Assembly: GCA_012521525.1 (NCBI GenBank)
Contig: JAAYMG010000022.1
Coordinates: forward strand, 1 to 5,191
Reading direction: 5' to 3'
Length of the DNA: 5,191 nucleotides
From: Clostridiales bacterium
GTDB lineage: Bacteria; Bacillota; Clostridia; Oscillospirales; JAAYOS01
Under the pieces are notes generated by a model, which was not told where the DNA came from, did no database searches, and was given only the letters and a program-made list of their open reading frames with translations. The translations under genes were made by a program, and so were the position numbers. This document shows positions 1 to 5,191 of the stretch, in pieces (position 1 is the first letter of the stretch; each line of letters begins with the position of its first letter).

Positions 1-164
1 AGCCGGGCAGTGGTCCCCGTCCCGCAAAGGAAATGGGACTTCAATATTTCCTTGTTGGCGTCGACCCACTCCACAAGCTCCTGCTTTTTGGAGTCGTGGG
101 CTATAAGCGCGATGTGTTTCTGCTTACCTATCGTAAAAGGTATATATTCGTCCTTTATCATCAT
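1..164 (-). CDS. mgsA: Methylglyoxal synthase, N-terminal part (cut by window edge)
   Basis: Methylglyoxal synthase converts dihydroxyacetone phosphate to methylglyoxal and phosphate, a cytosolic bypass of lower glycolysis that relieves phosphate shortage. The first 54 codons are present; the rest lies beyond the left edge. The family signature is clear: KHIALIAHD (residues 16-24) with the conserved His-Asp pair H23/D24, a following Lys (K26/K27), the QELVEWV helix, and the phosphate-binding GTGTT loop (48-52). These match the start of the E. coli enzyme, which has AHDHCKQ and ATGTTG at the same places. Two ATG codons lie in tandem (164 and 161). The G-rich Shine-Dalgarno (GGGGG, 169-173) sits 4 bases from the first and 7 from the second, so 161 may be the real start. 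It begins 31 bases after the SHOCT-protein gene, in the same direction, so co-transcription is likely. Identity is secure; completeness of the gene outside the window is unknown. Confidence 0.93.
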   Translation of the reverse strand, partial: MMIKDEYIPFTIGKQKHIALIAHDSKKQELVEWVDANKEILKSHFLCGTGTTAR

Positions 165-195
165 CCGACCCCCGTTCGAATTTTTACTCCCGTTC

Positions 196-576
196 TCAAA
201 CCTCATCATCATCTTTTCCCGGCTCGCCCCTGATATCGCGCAGGATCCTTTGCCTCTCTGACATATATTCTTCCTTTGTGATCATTTTCCGGTTATAGAG
301 CCTGTACAGCTCCATCAGTTTTTCCTCCGGGTCCTTCATATCCCATTGTTCGCTTTCGCTCCCGGTCGGGGGCGCTGCCCGGTCCCCGGAGGTTTGGATC
401 AAAGTCCTGCAGTTAGCCGCGATGATAAATACCGCAAGGAATGTCCAAAGGAATCCGACGGCACCGTACTCGGGAATTATCCGAAAAACTCCAAAACACA
501 AAAACACGGCTCCCAATATCAGTCCCAATATTGCCTGCACTCGAAAAGTCCTTCCCTGTGTCCGCCTCTTTCGCAC
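196..576 (-). CDS. Small two-helix membrane protein with SHOCT-like C-terminal domain
   Basis: A 126-residue protein of unknown function. It has a basic N-terminus ([11 protein letters not shown]), a first hydrophobic segment at about 13-31 (ending LCFGVF), a second at about 38-56 ([14 protein letters not shown]), a polar linker (57-80), and a C-terminal segment at 82-114 with [19 protein letters not shown] followed by [12 protein letters not shown]. This last part fits the SHOCT pattern (leucine-rich short helix, turn, [IM]T-x-E-E-[FY], second helix), a short domain often found at the C-terminus of bacterial membrane and stress proteins. The basic N-terminus suggests both ends are cytoplasmic. 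I choose the GTG start at 576 because GGAGG lies 8 bases upstream. A longer frame opening with TTG at 627 exists, but its codons run through purine-rich and repeat-like sequence and no Shine-Dalgarno precedes it. The tail is acidic (KDDDEV). The domain call is by pattern only; no function is assigned. Confidence 0.8.
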   Translation of the reverse strand: MRKRRTQGRTFRVQAILGLILGAVFLCFGVFRIIPEYGAVGFLWTFLAVFIIAANCRTLIQTSGDRAAPPTGSESEQWDMKDPEEKLMELYRLYNRKMITKEEYMSERQRILRDIRGEPGKDDDEV

Positions 577-584
577 GGCTGTTC

Positions 585-589
585 CCTCC
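585..589 (-). promoter_or_regulatory. Ribosome binding site deciding the start of the SHOCT protein
   Basis: GGAGG on the minus strand, 8 bases before the GTG at 576. It is the best Shine-Dalgarno match near any start of this frame and is the reason for preferring GTG 576 over TTG 627. Confidence 0.7.
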
Positions 590-728
590 AGGACGGGGGA
601 CGGTCCTTTCGCCCTCTCCTCCCTCAAACTTGCCAGTTTACTTAAGATTTACCGGGAAGCTATTTCAACCTGCACTCCGGACTGTTATAGCGGCGTCTCC
701 CTGTCCGTACCGCTCGGTCCGTCACCGG

Positions 729-878
729 CTAAAACTCGTTGTACACAAACGATATCTCAGCTTTCTCGGTATACAGAAACACAAGGAGCAGCGCCAGAGC
801 TATGATCAGGTAACAAATAACGCGGAGGACCGTGTATTTGAACACGGTCTCTTTAATTTTCTCTATAGCAGCGCTCAA
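729..878 (-). CDS. dltX: DltX-like teichoic acid D-alanylation microprotein
   Basis: A reading frame of about 49 codons directly after dltD and overlapping its end in another frame. It encodes a charged, amphipathic N-terminus (SAAIEKIKETVFKY), one hydrophobic helix at about 17-36 (VLRVICYLIIALALLLVF), a short polar stretch (TEKAEIS), and the C-terminal hexapeptide FVYNEF followed by TAG. This layout, the size and the F-[IV]-Y-N-E-F ending are the hallmarks of DltX, the microprotein of dlt operons. In recent work on the family, the C-terminal Tyr (Y46 here) is proposed to accept D-alanine at the membrane acyltransferase DltB before DltD hands it to teichoic acid. The start is uncertain because there is no ATG. 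TTG 878 gives 49 aa, usual for the family. TTG 890 gives 53 aa, with an AAGGGGTGG stretch ending 7 bases upstream. GTG 845 gives 38 aa and would not overlap dltD. Identity rests on motif, size and context. Confidence 0.85.
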   Translation of the reverse strand: MSAAIEKIKETVFKYTVLRVICYLIIALALLLVFLYTEKAEISFVYNEF

Positions 879-2070
879 TTGCTTTATCAACCTCGAGCCA
901 CCCCTTCCACCCGAGATGCATCACATCACACAGAAAATACTTTTCATATTCATATCCGGTCAGGTCTATCATCGTTACGTTCTCATAGCGCCCAACAATG
1001 TCGCGTACATTTTGATAATACTGTTCGCGCTGTTCTTTTGTGAAGCCTGTATAGTCGCTCCATTCACCGTGCAGGGGAACGTGAACGAACAGCGGCTCTA
1101 TCCCCTTCAGTTTGCATATCTCAAGCAGGATCTCCAGGTCATCATACTCTTTTGAGACGGAATAACTGAGGTCCTTGTCCTTATTTTTCTGCTGGTTCAG
1201 TTTCCTGCCTATATATGTCGTGTAGTAATCGTTGAGCATTCCGAATTCGTTGTTGTCGGTCATTTTCTCGGCTTCGGCGACTGCAGCCCTCAACTCGCTT
1301 TCCCAATCGATCCCGGTTCCGCTGCCTGCCTTCTGCATACCCTGGCTTTTCTCCGCAACATTCTCAATAAGCTTCTTTGAAGCAATAAGATCACGCAAAT
1401 CAAAAAGCCACTTGCTGAACCTGTAATATGGCCGCATGATAATGTTCAACACGTCAGCAGTCAGGCTGTTGTTTGAGGCAATTTCGGTCATCGCTCCCAC
1501 TGCGTCATACTTGTGCATCGAAGAGCCTGTAATATCATTATACCTGCCGGTAAGCTCCGCAACGCGGCCGGAAATATACTGCTTTATATGATCCGGGATC
1601 GAATCGTCAAGCATAAGCGTGAGATATTGCTGTTCCGAGAAGTTGGCCATGAAAAGGTCGGGAGCTATACCGTCCCTGACATACGACTGCGGGGAGGTAA
1701 TGAGCATCACCTTTTTCCCAGTAAGGGCATCTCCGGTCGCAGCTATGTTGATCGCATGGATCAGCGACTGGCAGGACCCCCTGCCGACGAGATTCACCTG
1801 TATCCCGTTCCTCTGACCCCTGAAGAAGTTTGCCGGGTGCGTGGATATATTAAGCGTGCGCAGCTCCGATGACCCGTAAATTATAATGTTGCTGTCCCTT
1901 TTGGCCGACTGCTCAACCAGGTAGAGACCGGTAATTTTCTCGATGTAGTTGTCGTCGCCAATGCTGTCCAAATATGGGGGCATATTATGTTTTATCAGCT
2001 CCCCCGCGGCCGCGAACAGCAATACGACTCCGATCAGCGCGGATATTCCGGCAGCGAGCAGCCTTTTCAT
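853..2070 (-). CDS. dltD: D-alanyl transfer protein DltD
   Basis: DltD is a membrane-anchored SGNH-type hydrolase-fold protein acting on the outer face of the membrane, where it completes transfer of D-alanine to (lipo)teichoic acid. The 405-residue product matches the usual family length. It has an N-terminal signal-anchor helix (about 4-23, LLAAGISALIGVVLLFAAAG); the nucleophile block IIIYGSSELR (62-71) with Ser67/Ser68; the block NLVGRGSCQS (93-102) with a Gly/Ser-rich turn; VMLITSPQSY (121-130); and the C-terminal catalytic Asp-x-x-His in CDVMHLGWKGW (D382, H385). The ATG overlaps the dltC stop as ATGA (4 bases), a classic sign of translational coupling; the Shine-Dalgarno (GAGGG inside dltC) is close and only fair. 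All expected catalytic residues are present and no break is seen. Its last 26 bases overlap the TTG-878 version of dltX. Confidence 0.96.
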   Translation of the reverse strand: MKRLLAAGISALIGVVLLFAAAGELIKHNMPPYLDSIGDDNYIEKITGLYLVEQSAKRDSNIIIYGSSELRTLNISTHPANFFRGQRNGIQVNLVGRGSCQSLIHAINIAATGDALTGKKVMLITSPQSYVRDGIAPDLFMANFSEQQYLTLMLDDSIPDHIKQYISGRVAELTGRYNDITGSSMHKYDAVGAMTEIASNNSLTADVLNIIMRPYYRFSKWLFDLRDLIASKKLIENVAEKSQGMQKAGSGTGIDWESELRAAVAEAEKMTDNNEFGMLNDYYTTYIGRKLNQQKNKDKDLSYSVSKEYDDLEILLEICKLKGIEPLFVHVPLHGEWSDYTGFTKEQREQYYQNVRDIVGRYENVTMIDLTGYEYEKYFLCDVMHLGWKGWLEVDKAIERCYREN

Positions 2071-2297
2071 GCCCTCTGTAGCACCTGCCTGATTATCAGG
2101 GCAGGACTTTTTATCTCATCCCGCGTCAGTTCCGTGGGCTCAAGCTTTATCCCCAGCTGCTTCTCGATCTCCACGAACAGGGTTATCACGCCGAAGGAAT
2201 CGAGAATGCCCTCTTCGAACAGGTCGGTATCGGGCTCGAGCTCTCCTTCATCAGCCCCGCATATGTCGTTGAGTATTGCCATTATTTTTTCTTCCAT
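2067..2297 (-). CDS. dltC: D-alanyl carrier protein DltC
   Basis: A small acidic acyl-carrier-type protein that holds D-alanine as a thioester on a 4'-phosphopantetheine arm. It is loaded by DltA and discharged at DltB on the cytoplasmic face. The product is 76 aa, close to the usual 78-81. The attachment site is in LFEEGILDSFGVITL, with Ser34 as the modified residue; the four-helix ACP layout is recognisable (MEEKIMAIL helix, DTDLFEEGILDS loop, FVEIEKQLGI helix, C-terminal LIIRQVLQ helix). The start at 2297 is fixed by AGGAG 7 bases upstream. The same frame is open further upstream into the dltB end, but that extension has no carrier-protein features and is not coding. Its stop overlaps the dltD start by 4 bases. 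It is separated from dltB by 77 bases, the widest gap between dlt genes here. Confidence 0.96.
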   Translation of the reverse strand: MEEKIMAILNDICGADEGELEPDTDLFEEGILDSFGVITLFVEIEKQLGIKLEPTELTRDEIKSPALIIRQVLQRA

Positions 2298-2304
2298 GGT
2301 ATAT

Positions 2305-2309
2305 CTCCT
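2305..2309 (-). promoter_or_regulatory. Ribosome binding site fixing the dltC start
   Basis: AGGAG on the minus strand, 7 bases before the dltC ATG. It shows that translation of dltC starts at 2297 and not at an in-frame start further upstream inside dltB. Confidence 0.8.
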
Positions 2310-2374
2310 GTCAGATATATTTGAATTTGAACTGTTTGTTGCGCAGATAATGACAGACCCTGGTCCCGTCTCGA

Positions 2375-3514
2375 TCAGAACAGCCGCCCCGAGAAAATCA
2401 GCAGTCCGAAGCTGAAGAGATGGAAAGTTATCAGGATCAGGAGCAGTGAAGAAAATTCCCCTCTTTTCAGCTTCTTGAATCCTTTCCAGCGGGTGTCCAA
2501 TATATCGTTTACACACATCAATATCCCATGATAGGCGCCATAGACGATATATCTTAGGGACAATCCATGCCACAACCCCATCGTCATCATGGTAATGATA
2601 TAACCTATATACGAAGCGGTCCTCCTGTCCTTATACCACTCGCCTTTGAGTGCGGCGGCTGCAAACCTCGTATAAACGTAGTCCCTCATCCAGGTCGACA
2701 GCGAAATGTGCCATCTTGACCAGAAATCCTTCATATCCCTGCTCAGGAAAGGCATGTTGAAGTTTTCCGGTGTCCTGATGCCCAGTATGCAGGAGGTGCC
2801 GATCGCCATGAGGCTGTACCCGGCAAAGTTGAAAAACAGGAAGAAGGTGTAGCCGTACATATACGATATCGTTGCAAGGAAACCGCTTTCGGGGAGTTTC
2901 GATATCCAATCGGTATAAATCAGCGAAGATATTACAAAATTGAACAACGCTCCCCACATAAGCTTCCAAATTCCGACTCTCAGAAGCTCGATGTACTTCT
3001 CCCTGCCCGGAACTTCCTCCAAATCGGCGCGGAACCTTCTGAACCGGTCTATCGGGCCTGAACTGATGCTCGGGAAGAAAAGCAAAAAGTAGCTGAACTC
3101 CATCAGCCCAACTTCAATGATCAGACCGTCGTACATTTCGATCAACACCTGGACTGCACGGAATGTCATATAGCTTATCCCCAGCAGGTGGATAAAATTC
3201 AGACGCGGCACAAGCGCGCCAAGTTTTGCTACAGCCAATGGCGCGACAGACAAAGCTATGAACAGCCACAAAACAGGTCGTGACCGGCTTTTCTTCCTTA
3301 TTTGCGAATAAAGCAGCACCAGGGCGGTTTCAAGTACATAGAAAGCGATCAGGGTGACCCTTTTCTCCCATGTGTCAAAGACAAAAAGGATCATAATGAC
3401 TGTAAAGATGAAACCGTAATGCTTCAGCGGCCTGTTCGTCAGCCCCAGTACTACGGCGGGCACTAACAGCAGCGCCATTATATAGAAAAAGAGGAGTCCG
3501 TTAAAAGGGGTCAT
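2375..3514 (-). CDS. dltB: D-alanyl transfer O-acyltransferase DltB (MBOAT family)
   Basis: A multi-pass membrane O-acyltransferase that receives D-alanine from DltC at the cytoplasmic side and passes it across the membrane toward teichoic acid. The 379-residue product is slightly shorter than many DltB proteins (around 390-415) but looks complete. Hydrophobic segments run from FNGLLFFYIMALLLVPAVVL near the N-terminus to LLLILITFHLFSFGLLIF at the end. MBOAT/DltB signatures are present: LLFFPSISSGPIDRFRRF (144-161), FWSRWHISLSTWMRDYVY (264-281) with conserved His269, and MGLWHG (312-317) with the presumed catalytic His316 in the membrane funnel. The ATG at 3514 has GGAGG 7 bases upstream. It starts 20 bases after the dltA stop, consistent with one transcript. 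The window also encodes its expected partners DltC and a DltX-like peptide. No frameshift or missing key residue is seen. Confidence 0.96.
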   Translation of the reverse strand: MTPFNGLLFFYIMALLLVPAVVLGLTNRPLKHYGFIFTVIMILFVFDTWEKRVTLIAFYVLETALVLLYSQIRKKSRSRPVLWLFIALSVAPLAVAKLGALVPRLNFIHLLGISYMTFRAVQVLIEMYDGLIIEVGLMEFSYFLLFFPSISSGPIDRFRRFRADLEEVPGREKYIELLRVGIWKLMWGALFNFVISSLIYTDWISKLPESGFLATISYMYGYTFFLFFNFAGYSLMAIGTSCILGIRTPENFNMPFLSRDMKDFWSRWHISLSTWMRDYVYTRFAAAALKGEWYKDRRTASYIGYIITMMTMGLWHGLSLRYIVYGAYHGILMCVNDILDTRWKGFKKLKRGEFSSLLLILITFHLFSFGLLIFSGRLF

Positions 3515-3534
3515 CTGCTACCCTCCGAGTCGGA

Positions 3535-5085
3535 TTACAGCATCTGCCTCAGCTGCTTCTTGTCCACTTTCCCGTTCGTGTTGAGCGGGAATGAATCAAC
3601 GGCCAGGATCTTTCTGGGTATCATATATGAGGGCAGGAACTCCTTGAGTTCTTCCTTTATTTTGATAGCCCTCTTCAGTGAGCCGAGCCCGTCCGGCTTT
3701 TGCAGGAGCACGAATGCGGCCAGGTAGGCGATCTTTTCGCCCTCGTAAACGGGAATAACGGCCGCGCGCGCTATATTCGAGCACTTGACGAGGTTGTTCT
3801 CGATGTCTTCTATCTCGACCCTGTAGCCGCTTATCTTGATCTGGTTGTCCAGCCTGCCGCAGTAATAATAAAGACCGTTTTTCTCAAAACACGAATCCCC
3901 GGTGCGATATCCCCGCTTGCCGGTCTCTTCGTCGACGAAAAACGCCTTCTCGGTCAGGTCCGGCCTCTTGAAATATCCCGGTCCGACGTTCCTGCTGATG
4001 ATCAGGAGCTCACCCTGTTCACCGGATGCAACAGGTTTGCCTTCCGCATCGACAATACGGAAAGTAACTTCGGGCAAAGGATATCCTATGGGTATTTGGA
4101 GTTCATCCTTTGCCATTTCATCCGTGATCTCCACGGCTGTGACAAGCACGGTCGCCTCGGTGGGCCCGTAAGTGTTTATGACTTTTGCTTTCGGGAAGCG
4201 CTCAAACAGTTCGTCCACAAGCTTGTGCGTCAGGATCTCACCGCAGAACAGGAATTTCTCCAGCCCGGGCATCAGCGCTTCGTTGAATTTCGCCGAAGGC
4301 ACGCACATTTCCGCAAACGACGGGGTGGATACCCAGAAACAGCAATCCGACCTGCCCAGGTGTTCAAACAGCTCCCCCATGTTCTCCAGCATGGCCTTGT
4401 CGATGGTGTAAAGGGTCATGCCTTTAGATATTCCCATGTAAATGGAAACGACGGAAACGTCGAAGGAATATGATATCTGATTGAGTATAACGCCTTTATC
4501 TACGGACACTTCCATCCAGGGCAGCAGCTGACTGTAAAGGTTTTCAATGTTCGCACATGTAATGGGAACGCCTTTCGGCTTACCGGTACTTCCCGACGTG
4601 AAAAGGATATACGCGACCGAGTCGCCCGAAATCCAGTGCTTCCTGATGTCAAAGGTGCCGGTGCTGTTTGGCCTGGCATCGGTATTTTCACTGCCGTCCG
4701 CACTTTGCCCGCGCAGTATTTTGCCGAGCCTGTCCGGGGATAAAACTTCGGCATCCGTCTCTATGCCGAGATCATAGAAGTCCACGAACACTTCGGGCTC
4801 TACATCTTCAATGATCTGCCGGACACGGTCGCCGGGTACAGTTATGTCTATCGGGACATACGCCCTTCCCGCTTTCAGCGACCCGTACAGGCATGGAAGG
4901 ATCATCGTCTCCTTATGACCGTAGATCACCACCGGCGATCTGTCATCGCCGAACCTCTCCAGCAGGTAGGCGGCAAACGCGTCGGAAAACTCGTCAAGCT
5001 CCCTGTATGTCAGGGTCTCTTCCCTGTTTATCAGCGCCAGCCGGTCGGTATTTGCGTATTCCCTGATCTTTTCAAGCACAAACAT
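3535..5085 (-). CDS. dltA: D-alanine:D-alanyl carrier protein ligase DltA
   Basis: An adenylate-forming enzyme of the cytosol: it uses ATP to make D-alanyl-AMP and moves D-alanine onto the phosphopantetheine of DltC. From the start used here it has 516 aa, normal for the family. In numbering from an alternative ATG at 5100 (521 aa), it shows the phosphate loop LFTSGSTGKPKG (166-177); FLFCGE (283-288), whose Cys286 matches the Cys linked to D-alanine selectivity in Bacillus DltA; NTYGPTEAT (309-317); YRTGD (398-402); the hinge GRLDNQIKISGYRVE (415-429); and the catalytic Lys511 in NGKVDKKQL near the C-terminus. I prefer the ATG at 5085 (MFVLEKIREYA) because AAGGTGA lies 5 bases upstream, while the ATG at 5100 has no Shine-Dalgarno. 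It is the first gene of the dlt block, followed 20 bases later by dltB. Confidence 0.95.
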   Translation of the reverse strand: MFVLEKIREYANTDRLALINREETLTYRELDEFSDAFAAYLLERFGDDRSPVVIYGHKETMILPCLYGSLKAGRAYVPIDITVPGDRVRQIIEDVEPEVFVDFYDLGIETDAEVLSPDRLGKILRGQSADGSENTDARPNSTGTFDIRKHWISGDSVAYILFTSGSTGKPKGVPITCANIENLYSQLLPWMEVSVDKGVILNQISYSFDVSVVSIYMGISKGMTLYTIDKAMLENMGELFEHLGRSDCCFWVSTPSFAEMCVPSAKFNEALMPGLEKFLFCGEILTHKLVDELFERFPKAKVINTYGPTEATVLVTAVEITDEMAKDELQIPIGYPLPEVTFRIVDAEGKPVASGEQGELLIISRNVGPGYFKRPDLTEKAFFVDEETGKRGYRTGDSCFEKNGLYYYCGRLDNQIKISGYRVEIEDIENNLVKCSNIARAAVIPVYEGEKIAYLAAFVLLQKPDGLGSLKRAIKIKEELKEFLPSYMIPRKILAVDSFPLNTNGKVDKKQLRQML

Positions 5086-5090
5086 TGAAT

Positions 5091-5097
5091 TCACCTT
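5091..5097 (-). promoter_or_regulatory. Ribosome binding site favouring the 5085 start of dltA
   Basis: AAGGTGA on the minus strand, 5 bases before the ATG at 5085. Its AGGTGA part pairs with the 3' end of 16S rRNA. The in-frame ATG at 5100 overlaps this region's upstream side and has no purine-rich site of its own. Confidence 0.5.
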
Positions 5098-5112
5098 CAT
5101 TTATATCAACAG

Positions 5113-5143
5113 GCTATTCACATATGTTTCACAGCTATTCACA
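5113..5143. repeat. Paired 10-bp direct repeat upstream of dltA
   Basis: GCTATTCACA occurs at 5113-5122 and again at 5134-5143, exactly 21 bp apart (two helical turns), with a related TTTCACA (5127-5133) in between. The position 13-43 bases before the upstream dltA ATG and the spacing suit a direct-repeat site for a dimeric regulator, such as a response regulator. That is inference: the repeat may also be coding, since 21 bases is seven codons and one minus-strand frame stays open through it. Confidence 0.4.
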
Positions 5144-5191
5144 AGCGGGATATGCTTCCCTGTTCCAGCGATGTACCGCCTCGATATCGGC
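5135..5191 (-). CDS. Possible 3' end of an upstream gene
   Basis: The minus strand at the right edge could hold the tail of a gene that enters the window. One frame reads ADIEAVHRWNREAYPACE and stops at TAG (5135-5137). Its composition looks protein-like, but 18 residues are too few to recognise a family. A second frame stays open to TAA at 5101-5103, directly against the ATG at 5100, and ends ETYVNSLLI. I cannot decide between them, and the edge may be non-coding. If either is real, dltA is only 16 to 49 bases from the preceding gene and may be co-transcribed with it. Confidence 0.25.
   Translation of the reverse strand, partial: ADIEAVHRWNREAYPACE

Noticed and set aside
639..668. Promoter-like TTGAAA (minus strand, 668-663) with TTAAGT or TAAGTA 17-18 bases downstream, ahead of the SHOCT gene
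   Set aside because: The -35 box is fair, but the -10 match is poor (3 of 6 at best), so it cannot be called from sequence alone.
577..728. Terminator in the spacer between dltX and the SHOCT gene
   Set aside because: Only very short stems (for example ACCG/CGGT with a two-base loop) and no T-tract on the minus strand; I see nothing convincing, so read-through toward mgsA remains possible.
828..849. Perfect 8-bp inverted repeat just after the dltD stop, as a transcription terminator
   Set aside because: On the minus strand it is followed by CTCCGCG and not by a T-tract, and it lies inside the DltX-like coding frame. The T-rich side faces the plus strand, where there is no gene to terminate.
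441..1043. Long plus-strand open frame opposite the dltD end, dltX and the SHOCT gene
   Set aside because: Its translation has no recognisable domain, crosses several minus-strand genes and the spacer, and is rich in Arg/Ser/Pro as expected for an antisense shadow.
2298..2573. N-terminal extension of dltC by 92 residues into dltB
   Set aside because: The extension is the dltB 3' end read in another frame. A good Shine-Dalgarno sits right before the carrier-protein start at 2297, and carrier proteins of this family are about 80 aa.
3700..4473. 257-codon plus-strand open frame opposite dltA
   Set aside because: It is antisense to a clearly conserved ligase with all motifs intact. No credible start signal or known domain supports it.
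5099..5104. TATAAA (minus strand) as a -10 box for dltA
   Set aside because: It overlaps the upstream ATG, would leave almost no leader before the 5085 start, and has no TTGACA-like box 17 bases upstream.

Overview
The window carries a complete D-alanylation (dlt) operon, with all genes on the minus strand. It points to a Gram-positive Firmicute. A clostridial lineage is my best guess, from the roughly balanced base composition (judged by eye), the lysine/glutamate-rich proteins with frequent ATA codons, and the protein flavour; the sequence alone does not settle the genus. I see no supportable gene on the plus strand.

Reading in the direction of transcription (right to left): the right edge (about 5101-5191) holds a possible 3' end of an upstream gene and a 10-bp direct repeat with a 21-bp period. 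Then come dltA (D-alanine:carrier protein ligase), dltB (MBOAT acyltransferase), dltC (D-alanyl carrier protein) and dltD (SGNH-type thioesterase/transferase). After dltD, and overlapping its end in another frame, is a short reading frame of about 49 codons that ends in FVYNEF after one membrane helix. I identify it as the microprotein DltX, which is easily missed because of its size, non-ATG start and overlap. A spacer of about 150 bp follows, then a small two-helix membrane protein with a SHOCT-like C-terminal segment, and finally the first 54 codons of methylglyoxal synthase (mgsA), cut by the left edge.

How the genes work together: DltA activates D-alanine with ATP and loads it on the phosphopantetheine of DltC. 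DltB, in the membrane, takes the D-alanyl group from DltC. The C-terminal Tyr of DltX is thought to carry it across at the DltB centre, and DltD passes it to (lipo)teichoic acid outside the cell. This lowers the negative charge of the envelope and raises resistance to cationic peptides. The set here is complete (A-B-C-D-X), but dltX lies at the promoter-distal end, whereas in Bacilli it commonly precedes dltA. The SHOCT protein and mgsA are downstream neighbours with no clear mechanistic link to D-alanylation.
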